64,000 nt of DNA from assembly GCF_016863135.1 (NCBI RefSeq), contig NZ_BOOH01000064.1, positions 1-64,000 of the forward strand, read 5' to 3'. Made by a program: the position numbers and the translations under genes. The notes beneath the pieces were generated by a model that had not been told where the DNA came from, did no database searches, and worked only from the letters and a program-made list of their open reading frames with translations. Positions 1 through 7,412 of the stretch are shown here, one piece after another (positions within the stretch are counted from its first letter, which is position 1; each line of letters starts with the position of its first letter). This stretch comes from Planobispora longispora (lineage in GTDB: Bacteria; Actinomycetota; Actinomycetes; Streptosporangiales; Streptosporangiaceae).

Positions 1-598
1 CACCGACGGTGTCCTTGGTCTCGGCGGCGTTGGCCGCGGCTGCCTTCGACTGGGTCGCGCGCAGCTCCTCAAAGCCCGCATCGACGCGCTGGCTGAGCGG
101 CTCGGCCTCGTTGAAGCCCGCCCAGAAGGCATCCAGGTCACCGGCGGCAGCGGCGGGCATGATCTTCTCGTCCCGGATGGCGGTGTAGGCGCGCCAGTCG
201 GCATACACCCGCTCCCAGGCGCTCTTGTCGGCCGTCATCTCCGCGAACACAGTGGCGTCCTGGGCGATCTCGGCATCCAGCTGGTGCATCTCCTCGGCGT
301 TCTTCGGCCGGTACTCGGCGTCCGACATGTAGTAGTTGAGCACCAGGTTGCGCACCTGCAGCAGATCGGTGTGCAGCTCGGCCAGGGTCTCGATCGGGCG
401 CACGCCCTCGGTGTAGATGGCCGAGGCCTTGCCATCGGCGGTGTTAAGGCCGCTGAGGCTCACACCGATCACCAGCAGGCCCGCGGCGGCCACCGCGGCG
501 ACGGCGGCGAAGATCTTGGCGGTCAGCGGCAGGTCACGGCCGCGGGCGGCCAGCGACCGCCGCGCCGACGGGTCCGATACGGGCAGAGCCGAGGACAT
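1..598 (-). CDS. Methyl-accepting chemotaxis protein, N-terminal part (runs off the window)
   Basis: The leftward frame opens with ATG and stays open to the window edge for about 199 codons, so the C-terminal HAMP and signalling domains lie outside. Residues about 25-50 form one hydrophobic helix (LTAKIFAAVAAVAAAGLLVI) after a short Arg-rich cytoplasmic tail. The outer segment that follows (residues about 50-195) is helical, with HTDLLQVRNLVLNYY and evenly spaced acidic and Ala residues, as in four-helix-bundle (4HB_MCP) ligand domains. A ribosome site (AAGGA) lies about 7 bases before the ATG. It is in line with the single-domain response regulator upstream, which suggests a small chemosensory module. 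GAT and other less GC-extreme codons look more frequent here than in the rest of the window. Other 4HB sensors (for example histidine kinases) cannot be excluded because the signalling end is missing. Confidence 0.8.
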   Translation of the reverse strand, partial: MSSALPVSDPSARRSLAARGRDLPLTAKIFAAVAAVAAAGLLVIGVSLSGLNTADGKASAIYTEGVRPIETLAELHTDLLQVRNLVLNYYMSDAEYRPKNAEEMHQLDAEIAQDATVFAEMTADKSAWERVYADWRAYTAIRDEKIMPAAAAGDLDAFWAGFNEAEPLSQRVDAGFEELRATQSKAAAANAAETKDTVG

Positions 599-655
599 GG
601 GTATTCCTTCAGGTGAAAAGACAGGGAAATGAGCAGTGGCCGGGGGTGCTCTTCC

Positions 656-677
656 CATCGGCCGATATCGGCCGATG
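656..677. promoter_or_regulatory. Perfect 22-bp palindrome upstream of the chemoreceptor gene
   Basis: The half-site CATCGGCCGAT is followed directly by its exact reverse complement, with no spacer. It lies about 60 bases upstream of the chemoreceptor start, between that gene and the response regulator. This is the geometry of a dimeric repressor or activator site. The cognate regulator is not identifiable. Confidence 0.5.
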
Positions 678-784
678 TTGAGGGGCAAGCGGCGACGTCG
701 TCAGCGGGCCGCTGCCGGTGCTCTCACCGGTGAGAACCGCACAGCAAGGCCGGCCGTATCACCCGGGCTCGCGGCAATGGCGGC

Positions 785-1165
785 TCAGCGGTGTTCGCCG
801 CTGCGGGCCAGCAGGTGGCCGATGCGTACGGCCAGCTCGCGCGGGCTGAACGGTTTGATCATGTAGTCGTCGACCCCGGCCCGAAAGCCCTCCTCCACAT
901 CGGCCTCATGCGATTTGGCGGTCAGCATCAGCACCGCCACCTCGGCCAGCTCCGGCGTGGCGCGCAAGGTGCGGCAGACCTCCGGCCCGCTCAAACCCGG
1001 CATCATCCAATCCAGCACCACCACGTCGGGATGCAGCTGCGCGGCCAGCGCCAGCGCCTGGTGGCCGTCTGCGGCGACATGCACCTCATAGCCTGCTGCC
1101 TCCAGGCGAAAGGCGGTCAGCTCCTGGATGTCGAGGTCATCATCGACGATCAGCACGTGGGTCAT
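785..1165 (-). CDS. Single-domain response regulator (receiver only)
   Basis: A 126-residue CheY-like receiver. Phosphorylation residues are in place: acidic pair D8-D9 in IVDDD, acceptor D52 in VVVLDWMMPG, T82 in MLTAKS and K104 in MIKPFSP. No output domain follows, so it must signal through a partner, either a flagellar or phosphorelay target or a diguanylate cyclase. The start is set at the ATG beginning MTHVLIVDDD, because a GGGGGAG site lies just in front and the receiver fold begins there; the longer reading upstream is low-complexity. It lies about 190 bases upstream of the chemoreceptor on the same strand. No kinase gene is visible in the window. Confidence 0.85.
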   Translation of the reverse strand: MTHVLIVDDDLDIQELTAFRLEAAGYEVHVAADGHQALALAAQLHPDVVVLDWMMPGLSGPEVCRTLRATPELAEVAVLMLTAKSHEADVEEGFRAGVDDYMIKPFSPRELAVRIGHLLARSGEHR

Positions 1166-1427
1166 ATGCTCCCCCGCTTTCCCCCGTTTTGCCGCTCGAT
1201 GTCCCGAGGTGTGCCCGCCGCTGCGCCGGCTTATCCGCAGCCGTCCCCCCGAGGTGGCCGGGGTGAACCCCCGGGAGCTGCAGATACCCGGCACGCACGG
1301 CCGCGGTGCGGCAGGTGAGGGGCGCGCGTGCTCACCGGCCCGGCGGCCGACGGTTACTTTCAAAGCGCCGGGTCAGCATCGAGGCGCTCGGCACGACCGC
1401 CGGCGAAGGAGAGGGGGAGCAGCCACG

Positions 1428-1665
1428 ATGGCGATCCTGCCGTGGCCGCGCGATGAGATCGAGCGCCTGGCCGAACTGCACGCCCTGGGCGCCCTGGAGG
1501 ACGTGCCGGATCCGGATTTCTCCGCGCCATCGCCGAGGCGGCCGCCGAGATCTGCCAGACTCCGATCGGGCCGGTCAACCCGATCGGCCAGATCCGCCGA
1601 TATTTCAAGGGCCACGCCGCCGCCACCGGCATGGACCGCCAGATCGCGTTCGCCCACCGGCTGCG
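1428..1665 (+). pseudogene. GAF-domain sensor protein, frameshifted 5' fragment
   Basis: An ATG with a GGAGAGGGGGAG site begins MAILPWPRDEIERLAELHAL and GALEDVPDPDF, the usual opening of actinobacterial GAF-domain sensor proteins. At about position 1520 the frame breaks. The family sequence continues one frame over (AIAEAAAEICQTPIG, then VNPIGQIRRYFKGH and MDRQIAFAH). The similarity stops around 1665, where the opposite strand becomes a prolyl oligopeptidase remnant. The gene is therefore both frameshifted and cut off. It may once have belonged with the chemotaxis-type genes to its left. Confidence 0.65.
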
Positions 1666-1671
1666 TCAGGC

Positions 1672-1905
1672 CGGGATTCCTTGTGGTGGATGACGGTGAG
1701 CGGGATCGGCGTCCCGTCCCGCGCGGGCGCGTGCGTGCACCTCGTCGAAGTCCACCGGTGAGCGGGGCGTGAGCCCGGTGTCCTGGAGGGAGTGGCCGTC
1801 GTAGCAGTAGAGCCGTGGCGCGTCGGTCCAGCCGGCCATCAGCAGCAGGGCTTCGGGCCGCGTCGGGTGGGTGGTCCACTCCAGGATCGCGCCGTCGGCC
1901 GGCAT
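1672..1905 (-). pseudogene. Prolyl oligopeptidase (S9A) internal fragment
   Basis: On the minus strand one frame reads DGAILEWTTHPTRPEALLLM, then AGWTDAPRLYCYD, LQDTGLTPRSPVDFDEVHAR. After a frame change near 1720 it reads ARDGTPIPLTVIHHK. This is the typical end of the beta-propeller and entry to the hydrolase domain of S9A peptidases (SPVDF..VEARR, RDGTPIPLTVIHHKG). No catalytic domain and no start are present. It differs in sequence from the intact prolyl oligopeptidase at 36.9 kb, so it is the relic of another family member. Its upstream boundary near 1905 is vague. Confidence 0.6.
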
Positions 1906-2012
1906 CGGGAGGTCGGCGGGCTCGCCGGGTGCGGCAGAGCGTCCAGGTGCTCGCGGGCGTGCCTGGCCTGTCCCTGGTCGGCCAGGGCATCCTCGTGGAG
2001 ACCGAACCGGGA

Positions 2013-3026
2013 TTATTCGCTCAGTCCCGCCCCCGAAGACCCCGGCCCGGACGTGACGTCGTCCATGGGCCGACCCCCCAGGGCGGCGGCGAGACGCGAA
2101 GCGAGACTCGCGAGGGCGGCACGCAGTTCCGGGCCGCCCTCGACGCGGAAGGGGAACGGCACGTTCGACAGCCACTCCTGCGCATACATCGTCGGGTTGC
2201 TCGTGCTGCCGACGAGCACGCACCCGTCCCGCGACGGTTCGAGCCTTCCCATCGGCGGCCGGATCCAAGGCGCCACCTCGGCCGGGGGAGCGTCGAACAC
2301 GACGCGCGTGGCGAACTCCCACCCGGTGCCCAGGTTCTCCTCCAGCGCCGCCACCGGGTCGAGGTCGTCGGGCGGCTCGAACGTGTGCGTACTCTGCTGA
2401 ACCTGGAGGACGCGGTCCACCCGGTAGGTACGGACGGCGTCCGCGCGGTGGCAGTGGCACAGCAGGTACCAGCGCCCGTGACGGACGACGACCGCCCAGG
2501 GGTCCACCTCGGTCTTCCACTGGTTGCCGGACTCGCTCCGGTAGGCGACCACCACGCGCCGCCGGTCCGCGATGGCGGTCACGAGCACGCTGGTGGTGGC
2601 GGGATCCGGACAGGCCGAGAGCCGGTCGGGCGCCGCCGACGCATACTCACGCAGCGTCGCCGCCTGCCGTCCGACGTTCTCGGGCAGGGCTCGGATGATC
2701 TTGCCCAGGGCGGTGCCGACGAGGTCGCCGACATCGGCGGCCGCCGGCTGGCCGTTGAGCACCGCCATGACCAGGCCAAGCGCCTCGGGTTCTGTGAAGG
2801 CGACCGCGGGCAGCCGCGTCCCGCGCCCGAGCCGGTATCCACCGTACGGGCCGCGGACCGACTCGACGGGGATGCCCGCCTCCCGGAGGATTCCGACGTA
2901 CCGGCGCGCGGCCCGCTCCGTGACGCCCAGACAGGCGGCGAGCTCGCCGGCCGTCACGCCAGGGCGGGCCTGGAGGATCTGCATGGCGCGCAGAGCCCGT
3001 GCGGTGGGACTGAGATCGGTCGGCAC
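2013..3026 (-). CDS. WYL-domain transcriptional regulator (DeoR-type HTH)
   Basis: 337 residues. An N-terminal winged HTH (residues about 5-60, LRAMQILQARPGVTAGELA then ERAARRYVGILREAGIPV) is followed by the WYL effector domain (about 140-215, DPWAVVVRHGRWYLLCHC, AVRTYRVDRVLQ) and a C-terminal extension. WYL proteins bind small molecules or nucleic acids and usually control a neighbouring operon. It starts with GTG and faces the alpha/beta hydrolase gene 120 bases away. A perfect inverted repeat lies between them, so it most likely regulates the hydrolase and itself. Downstream lies only gene debris. Confidence 0.88.
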   Translation of the reverse strand: MPTDLSPTARALRAMQILQARPGVTAGELAACLGVTERAARRYVGILREAGIPVESVRGPYGGYRLGRGTRLPAVAFTEPEALGLVMAVLNGQPAAADVGDLVGTALGKIIRALPENVGRQAATLREYASAAPDRLSACPDPATTSVLVTAIADRRRVVVAYRSESGNQWKTEVDPWAVVVRHGRWYLLCHCHRADAVRTYRVDRVLQVQQSTHTFEPPDDLDPVAALEENLGTGWEFATRVVFDAPPAEVAPWIRPPMGRLEPSRDGCVLVGSTSNPTMYAQEWLSNVPFPFRVEGGPELRAALASLASRLAAALGGRPMDDVTSGPGSSGAGLSE

Positions 3027-3033
3027 GCGAGCA

Positions 3034-3053
3034 CATTACGAGATCACGTAATG
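3034..3053. promoter_or_regulatory. Candidate operator between WYL regulator and hydrolase
   Basis: A perfect inverted repeat: CATTACG, six bases, CGTAATG. It begins 8 bases upstream of the regulator's GTG start, in the divergent promoter region. Its position suggests autoregulation together with control of the hydrolase. Confidence 0.55.
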
Positions 3054-3145
3054 AACAGGAAGTAGAACGTCCGGAATCGGCCCTAGCCTGACGTCCTGAC
3101 CGCGTTCCGTCCTCACCGGAACGCGCCGAAGGAAGAGAACTGATC

Positions 3146-3838
3146 ATGGATATTCTGCTCATCGCCGGCCTGTGGCTCGACGGATCGGCGTGGGACGACG
3201 TCGTGCCCGCCCTTCAGGCGCTCGGTCACCGCCCCGTACCGGTCACCCTGCCCGGGCAGGGTGACGGATCCGCCTCGGCCACTCTCGAGGACCAGGTGGC
3301 AGCCGTGCTCGCAGCCGTGGAGTCGGCCTCAGGAAAGCCCATGGTGGTGGGGCATTCCGCCGCTTGCACCCTGGCCTGGACGGCCGCCGACGCGTGCCCG
3401 GAGCGGATCGCCAAGGTCGCGTTCATCGGCGGCTTCCCGGCCGCGGACGGGCAGCCCTACGCCGACTTCTTCGAGGTGAAGGACGGCGCCATGCCCTTCC
3501 CCGGCTGGGGCCCGTTCGAAGGATCGGACTCCGCCGACCTCAGCGAGGAGGCAAGGAGCAACTTCACCTCCGCGGCGATTCCCGTCCCCGCCGGGGTGAC
3601 GAAGGGCGTGGTGCGCCTGACGGACGAGCGACGGTTCGACGTGCCCGTCCTCGTCGTGTGCCCCGAGTTCACCCCCGCCCAGGCTCAAGAGTGGATAACC
3701 GCCGGTGCCGTTCCCGAGCTGGCCAAGGCCAAGCACCTTGACCTTGTGGACATCGACTCGGGCCACTGGCCCATGATCACACGGCCTGCCGAGCTCGCCC
3801 GGCTCCTGGCCGCCGCGGCCCCTGAGGCGGCCCCTTGA
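3146..3838 (+). CDS. Alpha/beta hydrolase
   Basis: A 230-residue cytoplasmic alpha/beta hydrolase. The nucleophile elbow is GHSAA with Ser71; His207 in DSGHWPM is the likely catalytic base, and Glu174 (CPEF) or a nearby acid completes the triad. The short cap region (residues about 105-150) is like that of small EstC/RsbQ-type hydrolases. The substrate is unknown. The ATG start has an AAGGAAGAG site 9 bases ahead. It is transcribed divergently from the WYL regulator and is probably its target. After the stop there is no co-transcribed gene, only an integrase remnant. Confidence 0.85.
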   Translation: MDILLIAGLWLDGSAWDDVVPALQALGHRPVPVTLPGQGDGSASATLEDQVAAVLAAVESASGKPMVVGHSAACTLAWTAADACPERIAKVAFIGGFPAADGQPYADFFEVKDGAMPFPGWGPFEGSDSADLSEEARSNFTSAAIPVPAGVTKGVVRLTDERRFDVPVLVVCPEFTPAQAQEWITAGAVPELAKAKHLDLVDIDSGHWPMITRPAELARLLAAAAPEAAP

Positions 3839-3968
3839 GGAACAACCCCACAGCTCCCTGAGCCCTCCATCGTCGCGATAGCTCCAGGACCTGGGCTGGG
3901 ACATGTGGATCTCCATAGTGCGTCGGAAACCCAGGTGTCAACGATGACCGTCAGTTTTAGAAACCAGC

Positions 3969-4085
3969 GCGGGCACCGGCGTCACCGAGGCCGTGTACAG
4001 GCACCAGCTCAGACCTGTGATCACGAAGGGTGCGCACACCATGAACGCCGTCTTCGGCGCCAGCCGGCGGGCTGAGTTGGAGTGA
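3969..4085 (+). pseudogene. Tyrosine integrase, C-terminal remnant
   Basis: A short frame reads GTGVTEAVYRHQLRPVITKG then AHTMNAVFG and a stop. This matches the end of actinobacterial phage/ICE tyrosine recombinases, where the tyrosine nucleophile sits in a VTE.VYRHQLRPV segment. Nothing upstream in any frame resembles the rest of an integrase. The fragment ends 96 bases from the 3' end of a tRNA-Val gene, the usual attachment target of pSAM2-type elements. It is best read as the scar of a lost integrated element. Confidence 0.6.
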
Positions 4086-4127
4086 GGTGGCTCCCCGGCG
4101 GGCTCCCATCGCCCCGGAGAAAACAGA

Positions 4128-4161
4128 AGAGCCCGCCGGTTGGTGTCAACCGACAGGCTCT
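4128..4161 (-). terminator. Rho-independent terminator of tRNA-Val(CAC)
   Basis: AGAGCC and AGGCTCT arms, with an inner CGGTTG/CAACCG stem and a four-base loop, form a long hairpin. Read leftward it is followed by TCTTCTGTTTTCT. It lies 20 bases past the tRNA 3' end. Confidence 0.75.
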
Positions 4162-4180
4162 GACCTGCGTCTCATCTGTG

Positions 4181-4252
4181 TGGGCGATACTGGGATCGAA
4201 CCAGTGACCTCTTCGGTGTGAACGAAGCGCTCTCCCGCTGAGCTAATCGCCC
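4181..4252 (-). tRNA. tRNA-Val (anticodon CAC)
   Basis: A 72-base cloverleaf. The acceptor GGGCGAT pairs with ATCGCCC. The D arm is TAGCTCAGC.GGGA, the anticodon stem is CTTCG/CGAAG with loop TTCACAC giving anticodon CAC, and the T arm contains GGTTCGATCCC. CCA is not encoded. It is a different isoacceptor from the two tRNA-Val(GAC) genes elsewhere in the window. Confidence 0.95.
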
Positions 4253-4722
4253 GCCCTGTGCGGCTCCTCGCGGTGCCGACGTGGAAAACCATACAGCAAT
4301 CCGGGGCAGCTCGCGAAGTGACGCCGTCGGAGACGTGATCATGGGGGTGACGGTGTGGCGCCACGCGACAGAGGGCAAAGGGTCGGCGATGAGGCCATTG
4401 GGGCGCTACGGTGTCATAGCATCGTCCTGATCCGGAGAAGTACCGTACGACCATGGCTAGACCTCTATCGCCTGAGACGCCCTCCAACCGGGAGTCGACC
4501 GTGATGGAAACGATGCGCAAAACCCTCGTAAATACGACCCCGTTGATGGCGTTTAGCCAGCTAGGTGACGAAATGTCGCGCTGTGATGTGCGTTACAGAA
4601 GGGCCTGGAGGCGGAATCTCTCCTACGGGTCTCTCCGTTCCGCCTCATAGGAGCGGACGAGATCCGATGAGAGCAGTGGAAGCCCCGCGCAGGGGACCGA
4701 CGACGAAAAGGTTTGGCTGACG
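4253..4722. other. Long non-coding stretch and ssgB leader region
   Basis: No frame here has the codon bias or similarity of a gene. The right part (about 4430-4600) is noticeably more AT-rich than the surroundings, as expected of a developmentally controlled promoter region. It contains one strong inverted repeat, listed separately. I see no tRNA or recognisable riboswitch. Confidence 0.6.
4608..4646. promoter_or_regulatory. Inverted repeat in the ssgB upstream region
   Basis: The arms GAGGCGGAA and TTCCGCCTC are exact complements separated by 21 bases, and end 76 bases before the ssgB ATG. It could be a leader hairpin or a two-turn protein site. There is no U-run to make it a clear terminator. 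Confidence 0.4.
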
Positions 4723-5139
4723 ATGAACAGCACCACCGTCTCTGCCGAGCTGGGCCTTCGGCTTGTGGTCCCCGACCGAACCACCGTCCCGTTGCTGGCC
4801 GGTCTCAGCTACACGGCCGACGATCCCTACGCGATCCGCATGGCCTTCCACGTGGGCAACGACGAGCCGGTCGAGTGGATCTTCGCCCGCGAGCTGCTGA
4901 CCGTGGGCATCGTGCGCCGGGTCGGCGACGGCGACGTCCAGGTGTGGCCGGCGCGCGCCGACGGCGAGCGGACCTTGCACATCAGCCTCACCTCCCCGTT
5001 CGGGCAGGCGCTGTTCGAGGTGCCGCTGGCTCCTCTCACCGAGTTCCTGCACCGGACCTACGAGCTGGTCCCGGCGGGCCGCGAGACCGACTTCATGGAT
5101 CTCGACGCCGAGCTGAGCAACATGCTCTGGAGCTCCTGA
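4723..5139 (+). CDS. ssgB: SsgA/SsgB-like sporulation and cell division protein
   Basis: 138 residues, the normal length of SsgA-like proteins. The sequence tracks SsgB: MNSTTVSAELGLRLVVP, DDPYAIRMAFHVG, EWIFARELLTVGI, DVQVWPAR, and the acidic C-terminus DLDAELSNML. In streptomycetes SsgB is recruited to future septum sites and in turn recruits FtsZ during sporulation; that is family knowledge. A weak AAAAGG lies about 12 bases before the ATG. The gene is alone, with a long upstream region suited to developmental control. Actinomycetes carry several SsgA-like paralogues, but this one fits the conserved SsgB type best. Confidence 0.85.
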   Translation: MNSTTVSAELGLRLVVPDRTTVPLLAGLSYTADDPYAIRMAFHVGNDEPVEWIFARELLTVGIVRRVGDGDVQVWPARADGERTLHISLTSPFGQALFEVPLAPLTEFLHRTYELVPAGRETDFMDLDAELSNMLWSS

Positions 5140-5208
5140 CCCGCAACCCCGTCTCCTCGCCTCAGCCGCGCCCCGGAGAACGGTCCGCACCTCGGAGCCG
5201 CGGCCCGG

Positions 5209-5835
5209 TCAGAGCCGCTCGAGCATCTTCCGCATCCGCGCGATCTCGATGCCCTGACCGGAGGTGACGTCGGCGGCCGTGGCGCGCATGATCCGGTCGG
5301 TGCCGTTCCGCAGCTCCACCCCGGCCATCTCCACCGCCGCCTCGTGATGGGCGATCATCAGGGTCAGGAAGAGCTTGTCGAAGGCGCCGCCGCGCGCGGT
5401 CCTGAGCTGGTTCATCTGCTCCTGCGTGACCGTGTGGTCGTCGTGTCCCGGAGGCGTACGGCCGACCGACCTCAGCCAGGACGTCATGGCCGCGATCTCC
5501 GGCCGCTGCGCCGCGGTGATCCGCTCGGCCAGCGTCTTCACCTCCTGGGACGACGACCGCGGCGGGACCAGCGCCGCCATCTCCAGCGCCTGCCGGTGGT
5601 GCGGGATCATGCCCTCGGCGAACGTCACGTCGGCCGCCGTCACCCTGGCCTCCGACTCGCCGAGCCGCTCCCCCGGCCGCGCCGTACGCCCGGATCCTCC
5701 GGGATCGCCCGGAATGATGACCGGCGCGCCGCTCTCCGCCACCAGCGGAGTCCTCTCCTCCGGCGCGGATCCCGCGCACCCCGAAAGGGGCAGTGTCAGC
5801 GCCATGAGAACGAGAGCGCCACCCAACCGATACAT
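5209..5835 (-). CDS. DUF305 family lipoprotein
   Basis: 208 residues. A lipoprotein signal peptide (residues 1-20, MYRLGGALVLMALTLPLSGC, lipobox LSGC) precedes two DUF305 four-helix repeats. Each repeat has the His-rich signature: FAEGMIPHHRQALEMAALV and LTLMIAHHEAAVEMA. A paired Met/His pattern of this kind suggests metal (often copper) binding on the outer membrane surface, though no function is proven. The start is the ATG giving the best signal peptide; an in-frame ATG three codons upstream is possible. It is divergent from the LVIVD lipoprotein, which is also exported, and the two share a short promoter region with a palindrome. Confidence 0.85.
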   Translation of the reverse strand: MYRLGGALVLMALTLPLSGCAGSAPEERTPLVAESGAPVIIPGDPGGSGRTARPGERLGESEARVTAADVTFAEGMIPHHRQALEMAALVPPRSSSQEVKTLAERITAAQRPEIAAMTSWLRSVGRTPPGHDDHTVTQEQMNQLRTARGGAFDKLFLTLMIAHHEAAVEMAGVELRNGTDRIMRATAADVTSGQGIEIARMRKMLERL

Positions 5836-5845
5836 ACCCCACATA

Positions 5846-5861
5846 ACATCAATAATGATGT
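5846..5861. promoter_or_regulatory. Candidate operator between two divergent lipoprotein genes
   Basis: ACATCA, then ATAA, then TGATGT: an exact inverted repeat in an AT-rich island of 30-40 bases, in otherwise very GC-rich DNA. It lies 11 bases from the DUF305 start and 27 bases from the LVIVD gene start. Confidence 0.5.
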
Positions 5862-5887
5862 AAAGGAATCCAAGTGATGGGGGCAGT

Positions 5888-7282
5888 GTGCGATCAACCG
5901 TGGCGTTCGCGCTGGCGGCAGTTCTCGTGACGGCGGGCTGCAGCGCGAATCCGGGACCTTCGGAGCCCGCGTCCCCTCCGGCCGCGGCGAGCTCCAGCGC
6001 CCCGCCCGCCTCGCCGGGTGAGACCCCCGCGGGCTCCGCCGTCCTGCACAGCGACAACGTCACACACGTCGCCAACGTGCCGCCGCGAGCCCCGCTCGAC
6101 GGCCCCCAGGCCTGGGGCACCGACCTGGCCTTCCAGGGCGACCACGCCTTCGTGGGCAACTTCGACGGCTTCACCGTGTTCGACGTCTCCGATCCGGCCA
6201 AGCCCCGGATCGTCAGCCAGGTGCTCTGCCCCGGCGAGCAGAACGACGTCTCGGTGACCGGGAACCTGCTGTTCCTCTCCATCGACATGCCGCGCGGCGG
6301 TCCCGGCTGCGACGACGGCGAGCAGACGGGCGAGCAGGGCTGGGAGGGCATCCGGATCTTCGACATCACCGACAAGGCCCACCCGAAGTTCGTCTCGGCG
6401 GTCAGCACCTCCTGCGGCTCGCACACCCACACCCTGGTGCCCGGCAAGACGGCGGAGACGGTCTACCTGTACATCTCCTCCGCCGGCCCGGAGCCCGGGA
6501 ACCCGAGCTGCCCCGGCCCGCACGACATCTTCTCCATCGTCGAGGTCCCCACCGGCGATCCCGCCAAGGCCAAGGTCGTCTCCAAGCCGAGGCTCTCCGA
6601 CGACCCCCGGCCGGGCGCCTCGGTGGGTCTCGGCGGCTGCCACGACATCACCGTCTACCCGGAGAAGAACCTGGCCGCGGCCGCCTGCTTCGGTGACGGC
6701 ATCCTGCTGGACATCACCGACCCGGTGAAGCCCACCGTGATCCAGCAGGTGAGCGACAAGGAGAACTTCTCCATCTGGCACTCGGCCACCTTCAACAACG
6801 ACGCCACCAAGGTGGTCTTCGGCGACGAGCTGGGCGGCGGCATGGGCGCCACCTGCGACCGCAGCACCCCCAGGACCAAGGGCGCGAGCGCCGTCTACGA
6901 CCTCTCCGAGGATCGCACCCTGACGCTCCGCGGCTACTTCAAGATCCCCAGGGAGCAGCAGCCGGACGAGAACTGCGTCGCCCACAACGGCTCACTGATC
7001 CCGGTCCCCGGCAAGGACATCATGGTCCAGTCCTGGTACCAGGGCGGCGTGTCGATCTGGGACTTCACCGACTCGGCCAACCCCCGCGAGATCGGCTTCT
7101 TCGAGCGCGGCCCGGTGGAGGGCCTGGCGGGGTCGTGGTCGGCCTACTACTACAACGGCCACATCTACTCCAGCGACATCACCAGGGGCCTGGACGTCCT
7201 GCGGATCGACGACCCGCTGACCGACCCCGCCAAGACGGCGAAGGCGGAGGAGCTCAACGCCCAGACCCAGACGGCCTACTGA
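5888..7282 (+). CDS. LVIVD-repeat beta-propeller lipoprotein
   Basis: 464 residues. The N-terminus is a lipoprotein signal (VAFALAAVLVTAGCSAN, lipid site at the Cys of TAGC) followed by a Pro/Ala/Ser linker to about residue 55. The rest is a beta-propeller of LVIVD-type blades, seen as repeated FDVSDPAKP, FDITDKAHP, LDITDPVKP and WDFTDSANP. Paired cysteines (CDD, SCGSHTHT, GGCHD, ATCD, ENC) could stabilise the exported fold. No enzyme residues are obvious; these proteins are usually surface or periplasmic scaffolds. The GTG start leaves only a GGGGG ribosome site. It shares a promoter region with the DUF305 gene. Confidence 0.82.
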   Translation: MRSTVAFALAAVLVTAGCSANPGPSEPASPPAAASSSAPPASPGETPAGSAVLHSDNVTHVANVPPRAPLDGPQAWGTDLAFQGDHAFVGNFDGFTVFDVSDPAKPRIVSQVLCPGEQNDVSVTGNLLFLSIDMPRGGPGCDDGEQTGEQGWEGIRIFDITDKAHPKFVSAVSTSCGSHTHTLVPGKTAETVYLYISSAGPEPGNPSCPGPHDIFSIVEVPTGDPAKAKVVSKPRLSDDPRPGASVGLGGCHDITVYPEKNLAAAACFGDGILLDITDPVKPTVIQQVSDKENFSIWHSATFNNDATKVVFGDELGGGMGATCDRSTPRTKGASAVYDLSEDRTLTLRGYFKIPREQQPDENCVAHNGSLIPVPGKDIMVQSWYQGGVSIWDFTDSANPREIGFFERGPVEGLAGSWSAYYYNGHIYSSDITRGLDVLRIDDPLTDPAKTAKAEELNAQTQTAY

Positions 7283-7335
7283 GAGCCGAGGGGTTTCGGC
7301 TCCCGTACGGCGCACGCGGGCCGTGCGGGAACCGG

Positions 7336-7362
7336 GGCTCCGGCCGCCACGGGCCCGGAGCC
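7336..7362. terminator. Hairpin between convergent genes
   Basis: The arms GGCTCCGG and CCGGAGCC lie in the 130-base gap between the ends of the LVIVD gene and pabC. There is no U-tract, so it may act as a bidirectional GC-rich stop rather than a classical terminator. Confidence 0.4.
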
Positions 7363-7412
7363 GTACGGGAAACCGGACGCCGGGAGCGGTGCGGAGACCG
7401 GGCGGCCGGCCC

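Noticed and set aside
1675-1725. Apparent continuation of the GAF fragment (FLVVDDGERDR) after a second, compensating frameshift
   Set aside because: The same bases on the minus strand encode RDGTPIPLTVIHHK of a prolyl oligopeptidase, a stronger and longer match. The GAF-like string is probably chance.
5209-6447. 412-codon reading of the DUF305 gene
   Set aside because: The extra 200 N-terminal residues are antisense to the LVIVD gene. A proper lipoprotein signal starts at 5835.
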